A stretch of DNA of 64,000 nucleotides from Microbacterium aoyamense (GTDB lineage Bacteria > Actinomycetota > Actinomycetes > Actinomycetales > Microbacteriaceae): NCBI RefSeq assembly GCF_023155855.1, contig NZ_JAKNUT010000002.1:426470-490469 (forward strand), given 5' to 3'. Position 1 is the stretch's first letter, and each line of letters opens with the position of its first letter. The translations under genes and the position numbers were made by a program. Of the stretch, positions 8,172 through 15,507 are shown in pieces. The notes beneath the pieces are model-generated. The model did no database searches, had not been told where the DNA came from, and saw only the letters and a list, made by a program, of their open reading frames with translations.

Positions 8172-10202
8172 ATGACCGATCAGCTCTTCGACACCGTCCT
8201 CGTCGCCAACCGCGGCGAGATCGCGCGCCGCGTCATCCGCACGCTGCGCGCGCTCGGCATCCGCTCGGTCGCTGTGTACAGCGATGCGGACGCCGGAGCA
8301 CCCCACGTGCGCGAAGCGGACGTCGCGGTGCGGATCGGTCCGGCGGCGGCATCCGCGTCGTACCTCGACATCGACGCCGTTCTCGCCGCGGCGGTCGAGA
8401 CCGGTGCGCAGGCCGTGCACCCCGGGTACGGCTTCCTGTCCGAGAACGTCGCGTTCGCCCGCGCGTGCGACGAGGCGGGGATCGTCTTCATCGGACCGGG
8501 GGAGCGCGCGCTCGAGGTCATGGGCGACAAGATCCGCTCGAAGGCGCACGTCGAGGCGCATGATGTTCCGACGGTGCCCGGCTTCAGCGCGGACCGCATG
8601 ACGGATGCCGAGATCGCGCGCGCAGCGGATGCCACGGGCTATCCGCTGCTCATCAAGCCCTCGGCGGGCGGCGGCGGGAAGGGCATGCAGGTCGTGCGAT
8701 CGGCGGAGGACCTGCCCGACGCCCTCGCGACGGCGCGTCGCGTCGCGTCGAGCGCGTTCGGCGACGACACCCTGCTGCTCGAACGGCTCATCGAGCGCCC
8801 GCGACACATCGAGGTGCAGGTGCTCGCCGACGCGCACGGCCGCGTCATCCATCTCGGCGAGCGCGAGTGCACGCTCCAGCGTCGGCACCAGAAGGTCGTC
8901 GAGGAGGCGCCGTCGCCGGTGGTGGATGCCGCGACCCGCGCGCGTCTGGGAGCCGCCGCCTGCGCGGCCGCGGCATCCGTCGACTATCGCGGCGCGGGGA
9001 CGGTCGAGTTCCTCGTCGCCGGCGACCGGCCGGACGAGTTCTTCTTCATCGAGATGAACACGCGGCTGCAGGTCGAGCACCCCGTGACCGAGCTCGTGAC
9101 GGGCATCGATCTCGTCGAGCAGCAGCTGCGCGTCGCGGCGGGGCTCCCGCTCGAGATCTCGCAGGACGACGTGCGACTCGTCGGTCACGCGATCGAGGCG
9201 CGCGTGTACGCCGAAAGCCCCGAGCGCGGGTTCCTGCCCGCAACGGGTGAGGTGTTCGCATGGGTGCCGTCCGGTGACGCGCGGACGGATGCCGCGGTCG
9301 AGACCGGTTCGGTCGTAACGGCCGACTACGACCCGATGATCGCGAAGGTCATCGCGTTCGGCGCCGACCGCTCCGAGGCGCTGGCGCGACTGGATGCCGC
9401 TCTCGCCGATACGGTGCTCCTGGGGGTGGAGTCGAACATCGCCTTCCTGCGGTCGCTGATCGCGGATCCCGCGGTGGTCGCGGGCGATCTCGACACGGGC
9501 CTGATCGACCGCCTGCCCCCGTTCGCGGCCCCGGTGCCGAGTGACGCAGCGCTGCGCGCCGCCGCGCTGCGCGCCGCCGCGCTGCCCGCGAGAACTCAAC
9601 CGCTCGACGAGAACACTCGTGACGACGTGGTCCTCGTCGAGCAGATGGGTTCTCACGGTCGATTTGTGTCGCCGCTGTGGGCGCGCGGGAGCGGTTGGCG
9701 GGCCGGGGCGGAGTCTGTCCGGGGCGCGGGGTCGGTGCTGCTGGCGACGGGCGAGGTCGTGACGCTGCCGCGAGCCGTCGCGACCGGCCGTCCGGATCCG
9801 GCGGAGGCGGCGACACGAGACGGCTCGGTGAGCCGTGCGGATGCACCCTTCGCCGTCGACGCCGAGGGGTGGCTCTGGATCCACGTCGACGGAGCAACGA
9901 CGCGCCTCCAGCCCCTCTCGCGCCGCGCGGCGATGGAACACCGCCTTGCGGCGCGGGATGCCGCATCCATCGCCGCCGCGCCCGAACTGCGCGCTCCCAT
10001 GCCCGGTGCCGTCGTGGCGGTGCACGTCGCCGACGGCGCATCCGTCGTGGCGGGAACGCGCATCGTAACGATCGAGGCGATGAAGATGGAGCACCCCGTC
10101 ACCGCCCCCCACGACGGCGTCGTGCGGCTGGACGTCGCCGTTGGCGCGCAGGTGCGCCGCGACCAGATTCTCGCGCACGTGACGGCCCACGAAGCCGGAT
10201 AG
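8172..10202 (+). CDS. accA1: Acyl-CoA carboxylase alpha subunit (biotin carboxylase + biotin carrier)
   Basis: A 676-residue protein that carboxylates its own biotin with ATP and bicarbonate. The biotin-carboxylase N-domain starts at [19 protein letters not shown]; the ATP-grasp region has [12 protein letters not shown] (~residues 159-170) and [14 protein letters not shown] (~293-306); the biotinyl domain ends the protein with the modified lysine in EAMKMEHP (~residue 637). Between residues ~455 and 500 is an unusual stretch: a doubled 15-bp repeat giving [10 protein letters not shown], followed by a 65-bp palindromic insert that adds [19 protein letters not shown] and some flanking residues in frame. 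This lies in the linker between domains, so activity is probably kept. It pairs with the upstream beta subunit. Confidence 0.92.
   Translation: MTDQLFDTVLVANRGEIARRVIRTLRALGIRSVAVYSDADAGAPHVREADVAVRIGPAAASASYLDIDAVLAAAVETGAQAVHPGYGFLSENVAFARACDEAGIVFIGPGERALEVMGDKIRSKAHVEAHDVPTVPGFSADRMTDAEIARAADATGYPLLIKPSAGGGGKGMQVVRSAEDLPDALATARRVASSAFGDDTLLLERLIERPRHIEVQVLADAHGRVIHLGERECTLQRRHQKVVEEAPSPVVDAATRARLGAAACAAAASVDYRGAGTVEFLVAGDRPDEFFFIEMNTRLQVEHPVTELVTGIDLVEQQLRVAAGLPLEISQDDVRLVGHAIEARVYAESPERGFLPATGEVFAWVPSGDARTDAAVETGSVVTADYDPMIAKVIAFGADRSEALARLDAALADTVLLGVESNIAFLRSLIADPAVVAGDLDTGLIDRLPPFAAPVPSDAALRAAALRAAALPARTQPLDENTRDDVVLVEQMGSHGRFVSPLWARGSGWRAGAESVRGAGSVLLATGEVVTLPRAVATGRPDPAEAATRDGSVSRADAPFAVDAEGWLWIHVDGATTRLQPLSRRAAMEHRLAARDAASIAAAPELRAPMPGAVVAVHVADGASVVAGTRIVTIEAMKMEHPVTAPHDGVVRLDVAVGAQVRRDQILAHVTAHEAG
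9549..9578 (+). repeat. 15-bp tandem duplication inside accA1
   Basis: Two exact copies of GCGCTGCGCGCCGCC (9549-9563 and 9564-9578) and the first 7 bases of a third encode an alanine-rich [12 protein letters not shown] run. It directly precedes the palindromic insert in the domain linker. Confidence 0.8.
9590..9654. repeat. REP-like palindromic element inserted in the accA1 coding sequence
   Basis: The 22-base arms at 9590-9611 (beginning GAGAACTCAACCG) and 9633-9654 (ending ATGGGTTCTC) pair with 19 Watson-Crick pairs, one G-T pair and two mismatches around a 21-base centre. Such a long hairpin within a gene is unusual; it lies in the linker where biotin-dependent carboxylases vary in length, and it keeps the reading frame. 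I read it as a dispersed palindromic repeat that has landed in a tolerant site. Confidence 0.7.
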
Positions 10203-10212
10203 GAGAAGAACG

Positions 10213-11364
10213 ATGGACCACGCGAATCTCACCGACGACGAACTCGAACTCGCACGCCTGGTGCGCGACTTCGCCGACGAGGTCGTCGCGCCGCAGGCGT
10301 ACGAAGCCGATCGCACCAAGACGTTGTCGATGGACGTCGTCGCGCAGATGGGTGAGCTGGGCCTCTTCGGCCTGCCTTTCCCCGAGGAGTACGGCGGGCA
10401 GGGCGGCGACTACTTCGCGCTGTGCCTCGCGATCGAAGCGCTCGGGCGCGTCGACCAGTCCATCGCGATCACGCTCGAGGCGGGCGTCTCGCTCGGTGCG
10501 ATGCCGGTCTTCCGCTTCGGCACCGAGGAGCAGAAGCAGCAGCTCCTGCCGGATCTGCTCGCCGGGAAGGCGCTCGCGAGCTTCGGGCTGACCGAGCCGG
10601 AGGCGGGGTCGGATGCCGGAGCCACCCGTACGACGGCGAAGCTCGACGGAGGGGAGTGGGTCGTCAGCGGCGCGAAGCAGTTCATCACGAACTCGGGTAC
10701 GCCCATCACGCGCTTCGTGACCGTCACGGCCGTCACGGGCGAGAAGGACGGCCGCAAGGAGATCTCGACGATCGTCGTCCCTCACGGCACGCCGGGCTTC
10801 ACGGTCGAGCCCGCGTACGACAAGGTCGGCTGGCATGCCTCCGACACGCATCCGCTCACCTTCGTCGATGCCCGCGTGCCCGAAGGCAACCTCCTCGGCG
10901 ACCGCGGGCGCGGGTTCGCGAACTTCCTGCACATCCTCGACGAGGGGCGGATCGCGATCGCGGCGCTGTCCACCGGCGCGGCGGAAGGGTGCCTCGAGGC
11001 GGCGATCGACTACTCCAGGAAGCGCACGGTCTTCGGCGAGGCCCTCTCGACCCGCCAGAGCATCCAGTTCATGATCGCGCGCATGCAGCTGCGCGTGCAC
11101 AACGCACGTCTCGCCTGGCACCACGCGGCGCGACTTCGGGACGCGGGCAAGCCGTTCAAGACCGAAGCGGCGATCGCGAAGCTCACGGCGAGCGATGCGG
11201 CGATGGACAACGCGCGGGATGCGACGCAGATCTTCGGAGGCAACGGATTCATGAACGAGTACCCCGTCGCGCGGCACTACCGCGACTCCAAGATCCTCGA
11301 GATCGGCGAGGGCACAAACGAAGTGCAGCTCCTCGTGATCGCCCGCGCGCTCGGAGTAGCGTAG
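10213..11364 (+). CDS. Acyl-CoA dehydrogenase (FadE19/isovaleryl-CoA dehydrogenase position)
   Basis: A 383-residue flavoprotein with the standard acyl-CoA dehydrogenase layout: helical N-domain; middle beta domain with SFGLTEPEAGSDAGATRTTA (~residues 127-146) and the WVVSGAKQFITNSG FAD contacts; and C-terminal helices with RKRTVFGEALSTRQSIQFM and the QIFGGNGFMNEYPVARHYRD segment. The C-terminal motif is EIGEGTNEVQ: a glutamate occupies the classic catalytic-base position (MCAD type), whereas true isovaleryl-CoA dehydrogenases carry a small residue there and use another glutamate. From its place in the operon it should make 3-methylcrotonyl-CoA from isovaleryl-CoA; a broader short-branched substrate range is possible. 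Electrons would go to ETF. Confidence 0.9.
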   Translation: MDHANLTDDELELARLVRDFADEVVAPQAYEADRTKTLSMDVVAQMGELGLFGLPFPEEYGGQGGDYFALCLAIEALGRVDQSIAITLEAGVSLGAMPVFRFGTEEQKQQLLPDLLAGKALASFGLTEPEAGSDAGATRTTAKLDGGEWVVSGAKQFITNSGTPITRFVTVTAVTGEKDGRKEISTIVVPHGTPGFTVEPAYDKVGWHASDTHPLTFVDARVPEGNLLGDRGRGFANFLHILDEGRIAIAALSTGAAEGCLEAAIDYSRKRTVFGEALSTRQSIQFMIARMQLRVHNARLAWHHAARLRDAGKPFKTEAAIAKLTASDAAMDNARDATQIFGGNGFMNEYPVARHYRDSKILEIGEGTNEVQLLVIARALGVA

Positions 11365-11369
11365 AACCC

Positions 11370-11849
11370 GTGGCGGACATCCTGCAGCGGGGACTCTACT
11401 TCGAGGAGTGCGAGGTCGGTGCCCGGTACCTCCACCGCCCCGGGCGCACCGCCACCGAGGCCGACAACGTGCTGTTCTCGTCTCTCACGATGAACACGCA
11501 GGCGCTCCATCTGGACGCCGCGTTCTCGGAGCAGCAGCCCTTCGGGCAGCGCCTCATGAATTCGATGTGGACGCTCTCGACGATGGTCGGGGCATCCGTC
11601 TCGCAGATCACGCAGGGCACCCTCGTCGCGCAGCTCGGTATGAGCGACGTCGCCTTCCCCGCGCCGCTGTTCCACGGCGACACGCTCTACGTCGAGACGG
11701 AGTTCACCGACAAGCGCCTCTCGAGCTCACGTCCCGGTCAGGGGATCGTGACCATGACGCACACGGGCCGCAATCAGCGGGGCGAGGTCGTCGCGACCGC
11801 GACGCGCGTCGCGCTGATGTGGTGCCGTCCGACCGAAGGAGAGTCGTGA
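11370..11849 (+). CDS. MaoC family enoyl-CoA hydratase
   Basis: A 159-residue single-hotdog protein of the MaoC-like dehydratase family. It begins at GTG 11370 (VADILQRGLYFEECEVG), five bases after the dehydrogenase stop. The hydratase-type motif region TMNTQALHLDAAFSEQQPFG carries the expected Asp and His residues, and the later block FPAPLFHGDTLYVETEF is typical. The stop overlaps the next gene's GTG by four bases. In this operon the missing step is hydration of 3-methylglutaconyl-CoA to HMG-CoA; leucine pathways elsewhere use a crotonase-type hydratase (LiuC), which is absent, so I infer that this MaoC protein fills that role, as proposed for its M. tuberculosis counterpart Rv2499c. Confidence 0.88.
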   Translation: MADILQRGLYFEECEVGARYLHRPGRTATEADNVLFSSLTMNTQALHLDAAFSEQQPFGQRLMNSMWTLSTMVGASVSQITQGTLVAQLGMSDVAFPAPLFHGDTLYVETEFTDKRLSSSRPGQGIVTMTHTGRNQRGEVVATATRVALMWCRPTEGES

Positions 11850-12652
11850 GCACGTTCGACCTCGGCCCGGCCCTGCTGTTCTGCCCCGCCGATCGCCCGG
11901 AGCGGTACGCGAAGGCGGCGGAGAGGGCGGATGCCGTCATCCTCGACCTCGAGGACGCTGTTTCCGCCGATGCCAAGGCGGCGGCCCGCGGCCACCTCAT
12001 CGAGTCCGAGCTCGATCCCGATCGCGTGATCGTCCGGGTCAACCCTCCCGAGAGCGAGGAGTTCGCCTCCGACCTCGCGACGCTGTCCCAGACCGACTAC
12101 CGGCGCATCATGGTGGCGAAGTCCGAGTCCCCGAAAAGGCTCGCCAAGATCGACGCACGATTCGAGATCGTCGCGCTGTGCGAGACCGCGAAGGGTGTCG
12201 CGCAGGCCGACAAGATCGCAGCGCTCGACAACGTCGTGGCCCTCATGTGGGGCGCCGAGGACCTCGTGGCCTCGCTCGGCGGAACCTCGAGCCGCAAGCC
12301 CAACGGGCGCTATCGCGATATCGCGCGCTACGCCCGCGCGCGCGTGCTGCTCGCCGCGGGCGCGCGCGGCAAGGGCGCGATCGACGCCGTGCACCTCGAC
12401 ATCGCCGACACGAAGCGGCTGCTGATCGAGGCGACCGATGCCGCGGCATCCGGATTCGCGGCGACCGCCTGCATCCACCCCAGCCAGGTCGAGATCATCC
12501 GCGATGCGTATCGTCCCGACGACGCCGATCTCGCGTGGGCACGCGCCGTGCTCGCCGTCGCCGAGACCGAGCGCGGCGTCTTCGCGTTCGAGGGGCGCAT
12601 GGTCGATGAGCCTGTGCTGCGCCACGCGCGGGCGCTGATCTCGCGCGGATGA
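11846..12652 (+). CDS. CitE-like CoA-ester lyase (HpcH/HpaI aldolase fold)
   Basis: A 268-residue TIM-barrel lyase of the CitE/HpcH family, starting at GTG 11846 inside the maoC stop (GTGA). Visible features are the N-terminal LLFCPADRPERYAKAAERAD, the metal/CoA region VILDLEDAVSADAKAAAR, RVNPPESEEF, the ALCETAKGV strand and ALMWGAEDL, and the C-terminal CIHPSQVEIIRDAY. It is the last step-gene of the leucine operon. No canonical HMG-CoA lyase is present; the homologue Rv2498c cleaves beta-hydroxyacyl-CoA substrates including HMG-CoA, so this protein probably yields acetyl-CoA plus acetoacetate. A malyl-CoA or citramalyl-CoA lyase role is the alternative. Confidence 0.88.
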   Translation: MSTFDLGPALLFCPADRPERYAKAAERADAVILDLEDAVSADAKAAARGHLIESELDPDRVIVRVNPPESEEFASDLATLSQTDYRRIMVAKSESPKRLAKIDARFEIVALCETAKGVAQADKIAALDNVVALMWGAEDLVASLGGTSSRKPNGRYRDIARYARARVLLAAGARGKGAIDAVHLDIADTKRLLIEATDAAASGFAATACIHPSQVEIIRDAYRPDDADLAWARAVLAVAETERGVFAFEGRMVDEPVLRHARALISRG

Positions 12653-12837
12653 GCGATCTGACGCCGCGGATCGGCAAGGTCGCGACGCGCGAGCTCGCGG
12701 CCCACGGCATCACGACGTACGACGCCGTGGCGCAGCGCTCGCAGCGCGAGCTGCTCGCCATCCATGGGGTCGGGGCGAAGGCCGTGCGCATCCTGCGCGA
12801 AGAGCTCGCCGAGCGCGGTCAGTCGCTCGCGGATTGA
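12649..12837 (+). CDS. Small helix-hairpin-helix domain protein
   Basis: A 62-residue protein made almost entirely of one helix-hairpin-helix DNA-binding unit: VATRELAAHGITTYDAVA, then LLAIHGVGAKAVRIL, whose G-V-G hairpin contacts the DNA backbone in polymerases and ligases. It resembles the DNA-binding DUF4332/HhH proteins annotated in actinobacteria. Its ATG overlaps the preceding stop by four bases, so it is probably co-translated with the leucine operon although no metabolic role is apparent. Its 3' end overlaps the convergent DUF1801 gene by 19 bases. Function is unknown; DNA binding is inferred from the fold only. Confidence 0.75.
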   Translation: MSDLTPRIGKVATRELAAHGITTYDAVAQRSQRELLAIHGVGAKAVRILREELAERGQSLAD

Positions 12838-13178
12838 CGCTGCGAGACGATCGCGGCCGTCACCCGGCCGATGAGGACGTACGGGATCGGCTTCGAGTGC
12901 GGGAACACGACCGAGTCCTTCTCGGAGCGATAGGGCGCGATCTCGGCCTCGAGCGGCCCGTCGAACGTCGGCACCGGGTAGAGGCCGATGTGCTTCTTCC
13001 AGCCCGCGAAGTGCAGGGCGTAGCGTCCGCCGAGCATGACGGCCGGCATCCCGTAGCGGATCCGCTCTTCGGGATCGGGGACCTCGGCCTCGATGATCGA
13101 TCGGATGCGTCGCAGTCGCTCGGCGACCTCGGGCGGCTGCGCCGCGATGTACTCGTCGATCGTCTCAGGCGCTGCCAT
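12819..13178 (-). CDS. DUF1801 family protein (YdhG/iron-chaperone-like fold)
   Basis: A 119-residue protein with the DUF1801 pattern: an N-terminal TIDEYIAAQPPEVAERLRRI helix, then the GMPAVMLGGRYALHFAGWKKHIGLYP core and the RSEKDSVVFPHSKPIP block with its conserved lysines. Relatives include B. subtilis Fra/YdhG, reported as a frataxin-like iron chaperone, but most members are uncharacterised. It follows the histidine phosphatase gene by four bases, yet a leaderless-type -10 (TAGTCT) precedes its own start, so it may be expressed separately. Its tail overlaps the HhH gene on the other strand. Confidence 0.85.
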   Translation of the reverse strand: MAAPETIDEYIAAQPPEVAERLRRIRSIIEAEVPDPEERIRYGMPAVMLGGRYALHFAGWKKHIGLYPVPTFDGPLEAEIAPYRSEKDSVVFPHSKPIPYVLIGRVTAAIVSQRQSASD

Positions 13179-13182
13179 GCCC

Positions 13183-13785
13183 TCAGACTAGGGCGCTGCC
13201 GGCGTACGTGTGCATGCTGAGCCGCTCGCGTTCGACGACGAACCGGAAGCTCGCGCCGTTGGCGAGGCGCTCGCCCGCGGGTGGCAGAGCACCCGCGGTC
13301 GCATGGCGGATCACCTCGCGGATGAGTGCGCCGTGCGTGACGACGATGACGGATGCCGCCGGTGTCGCGCTGCGTCGCACATCGCGCACGACGCGGCGCA
13401 TGCCGCCGATCGCCCGCGTGCGCAGGCCTGCCCAGGGCTCGGCGTTCGGGACCTCGGCGGAGTGCCAATCGCCCCACCGCGCGTGGAACTCCTCGGTTCC
13501 GAGGCCCTCGGCGTCACCGTACGCACGTTCGCGGAGTTCGGGATACGCGGTGCCGAGCGGCACGCCGAGCTGCTCGGCGATGATCTCCGCGGTCTCACGG
13601 GCGCGGGACAGGTCGCTCGACACCACGACGGGAGCAGCATCGCCGAGCTCGTCCCGAAGCGCCGCCGCGGCATCGCGAGCCTGGCCGCGACCGGTGTCGT
13701 TCAGCGGGATGTCGGTCGACCCCTGGATGCGGCGGTCGCGGTTCCAGTCGGTCTCGCCGTGGCGCACGAGGAAGAGGGTCGTCAC
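13183..13785 (-). CDS. Histidine phosphatase family protein (phosphoglycerate-mutase-like)
   Basis: A 200-residue branch-1 histidine phosphatase. The catalytic histidine is in FLVRHGETDWN at residues ~5-15, the supporting arginine in SSDLSRARETAE, the acid residue in RERAYGDAEG and the second histidine in VVTHGALIREV. Members act on phosphosugars, phosphoserine, cobalamin or nucleotide intermediates; nothing in the neighbourhood names the substrate. GTG start with a GGAGGG Shine-Dalgarno; it follows the sirtuin gene by 12 bases, so the two are probably co-transcribed. Confidence 0.9.
   Translation of the reverse strand: MTTLFLVRHGETDWNRDRRIQGSTDIPLNDTGRGQARDAAAALRDELGDAAPVVVSSDLSRARETAEIIAEQLGVPLGTAYPELRERAYGDAEGLGTEEFHARWGDWHSAEVPNAEPWAGLRTRAIGGMRRVVRDVRRSATPAASVIVVTHGALIREVIRHATAGALPPAGERLANGASFRFVVERERLSMHTYAGSALV
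13185..13190 (-). promoter_or_regulatory. -10 hexamer TAGTCT, leaderless start of the DUF1801 gene
   Basis: TAGTCT ends 6 bases before ATG 13178. It overlaps the stop codon of the histidine phosphatase gene. Confidence 0.45.
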
Positions 13786-13797
13786 CCCTCCAGCCTC

Positions 13798-14634
13798 TCA
13801 GATCTGGGGGAGGGCGGACGCCAGTGCCTCGAGCACCTCGCTCGTTCCGGCGTCGATCTTGACGGTCGCGCGTGCGTCGGCGCGGGTCGCGCCGCGGTTC
13901 ACGATCACGATCGGCAGGCGGCGCCGACGCGCGCGTTCGAGCAGCCGGATGCCGCTGTTGACGACGAGCGACGACCCGGCGATGACCAGGGCATCGCTCG
14001 TGCGCACGAGCTGCTCGGCCTCGCGGAACTTCTCCGCCGGGATGAACTCGCCGAAGAAGACGACATCGGGCTTGAGCATGCCGCCGCACACACTGCAGTC
14101 GGGCACGATGAAGCCGTCGGTGCTCTCGGGCAGCACGTCGCCGTCGGGACCCAGGGCGACGTTCTCGGGCACCGTGATCCAGGGATTGTCGGCTTCGACG
14201 CGCAGCGCGAGGTCTCGGCGATCGAACACCTGGCCGCAGTGGGTGCAGAAGATCCTGCGCATCGTGCCGTGCAGTTCGACGACGCGGCGCGAGCCGGCGC
14301 GCACGTGCAGGCCGTCGACGTTCTGGGTGACGATCCCGGTCGAGAGCCCGCGCTCTTCGAGTCGTGCGAGGGCGAGGTGGCCGCGGTTGGGCTCGGCGGC
14401 GGCGAAGGCCTGCCAGCCGAGATGGCTGCCCACCCAGTAGCGCCGGCGCGCGGCGTCGCTCGCAAGGTACTGCTCGACGGTCATCGGGGTGCGGACGGGG
14501 GCGCCCTTGCCGCGGTAGTCGGGGATGCCGGAGTCGGTCGAGACCCCCGCGCCGGTCAGAACGGCGATGCGGCGTCCCGAAAGGGCGTCGACGGCTGCGG
14601 CCACGGCATCCTGAACGATCATCGTCACCGGCAT
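13798..14634 (-). CDS. NAD-dependent deacylase of the Sir2 family (class II/SIRT4-like)
   Basis: A 278-residue sirtuin. NAD-binding motifs GAGVSTDSGIPDYRGKGAP (residues ~26-44) and TQNVDGLH (catalytic His at ~117, RVVELHG) are intact, and four zinc-binding cysteines occur as CTHCG and, about 45 residues later, CSVCG. The S-G-I-P-D-Y-R form with an acidic residue before it and VVFFGEFIP resemble class II (SIRT4-like) enzymes. Such enzymes remove acyl groups from lysines; acyl-CoA synthetases and dehydrogenases are common targets, which would fit the catabolic genes nearby, but that is inference. A GGAGGGGG Shine-Dalgarno precedes ATG 14634. Confidence 0.9.
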   Translation of the reverse strand: MPVTMIVQDAVAAAVDALSGRRIAVLTGAGVSTDSGIPDYRGKGAPVRTPMTVEQYLASDAARRRYWVGSHLGWQAFAAAEPNRGHLALARLEERGLSTGIVTQNVDGLHVRAGSRRVVELHGTMRRIFCTHCGQVFDRRDLALRVEADNPWITVPENVALGPDGDVLPESTDGFIVPDCSVCGGMLKPDVVFFGEFIPAEKFREAEQLVRTSDALVIAGSSLVVNSGIRLLERARRRRLPIVIVNRGATRADARATVKIDAGTSEVLEALASALPQI

Positions 14635-14691
14635 CCACCCCCTCCGTCTCCGAGTCTAGGGTCGCCCGGATTTCGTGCGTGTTGCGCGTGC

Positions 14692-14697
14692 GATAGT
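14692..14697 (+). promoter_or_regulatory. -10 hexamer GATAGT before the SpoU methyltransferase
   Basis: GATAGT ends 6 bases before GTG 14704. The first base departs from the usual T; the GGGGGA between could also act as a weak Shine-Dalgarno for GTG 14713. Confidence 0.4.
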
Positions 14698-14703
14698 GGG
14701 GGA

Positions 14704-15507
14704 GTGATCCCCGTGCGCATCGAATCGGCGGACGACGCGCGGCTCGTCGACTACCGCGATCTCACGGACGTCTCGCTGCGCCGCGTACTCGAGCCGGAGG
14801 GCGGCCTCTACATCGCCGAATCCTCGAAGGTGATCGCGCGGGCGATCGCAGCGGGGCATCGCCCGCGTTCGGTCCTCGTGCAGGAGAAGTGGGTTCCGGA
14901 TTCTGCGGCCCTCCTCGAGGGCCACCCCGACGTGCCGCTGTACGTCGTGTCCGCCGAGGTCGCTGAGGGCCTCACGGGCTATGCCGTGCACCGGGGCGCC
15001 CTCGCCGCGATGCACCGGCCCGCAGACCGGCCACTCGCCGAGGTCGTCGCGGACGCGCGGCTCGTCGTCGTGCTCGAGGACCTCGTGGATCACACGAACG
15101 TCGGAGCGATCTTCCGCGCCGCCGCCGGACTCGGCGCGGATGCCGTGCTCATTTCGCCGCGCTGCGCGGATCCGCTCTACCGCCGGAGCGTCCGGGTCTC
15201 GATGGGCACGGTGTTCCAGGTGCCGTGGACGCGCATTCCCGAGTGGCGCATCGCCGGCCCGCAGCTGCACGAGCTCGGCTTCCACCTCGCGGCGCTCGCC
15301 CTCGCCGAGAACGCGGTCGCGCTGGACGCCTTCGCGGCATCGCGCCCCGACCGGGTCGCGCTGCTCCTCGGCGCGGAGGGCGACGGCCTGAGCCGTCGCG
15401 CTCTCGCGGTCGCCGACACGGTCGTGACGATCCCCATGTCGGGCGGCGTGGACTCGCTCAACGTCGCCGCGGCCAGCGCCGTCGCGCTCTGGGAGCTGCG
15501 GACCTAG
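14704..15507 (+). CDS. TrmH/SpoU family RNA 2'-O-methyltransferase
   Basis: A 267-residue SpoU-type methyltransferase. An N-terminal L30e-like substrate domain (residues ~1-95) precedes the knotted SPOUT domain with the three SpoU motifs: LEDLVDHTNVGAIFRAAAG, LLLGAEGDGLS and TIPMSGGVDSLNVAAASAVA, which bind S-adenosylmethionine. The substrate is a tRNA or rRNA ribose; which one cannot be told. GTG 14704 fits a leaderless start; GTG 14713 is an in-frame alternative. Its stop codon shares the bases CTAG with the stop of the convergent SGNH hydrolase. Confidence 0.9.
   Translation: MIPVRIESADDARLVDYRDLTDVSLRRVLEPEGGLYIAESSKVIARAIAAGHRPRSVLVQEKWVPDSAALLEGHPDVPLYVVSAEVAEGLTGYAVHRGALAAMHRPADRPLAEVVADARLVVVLEDLVDHTNVGAIFRAAAGLGADAVLISPRCADPLYRRSVRVSMGTVFQVPWTRIPEWRIAGPQLHELGFHLAALALAENAVALDAFAASRPDRVALLLGAEGDGLSRRALAVADTVVTIPMSGGVDSLNVAAASAVALWELRT

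Noticed and set aside
7929..10319. 796-codon antisense frame opposite accD1/accA1
   Set aside because: Low-complexity composition and no recognisable fold; the plus-strand carboxylase genes explain the region.
13210..14703. Plus-strand extension of the SpoU frame over the phosphatase and sirtuin genes
   Set aside because: The extension is antisense to two well-defined genes; the SpoU protein starts at GTG 14704.
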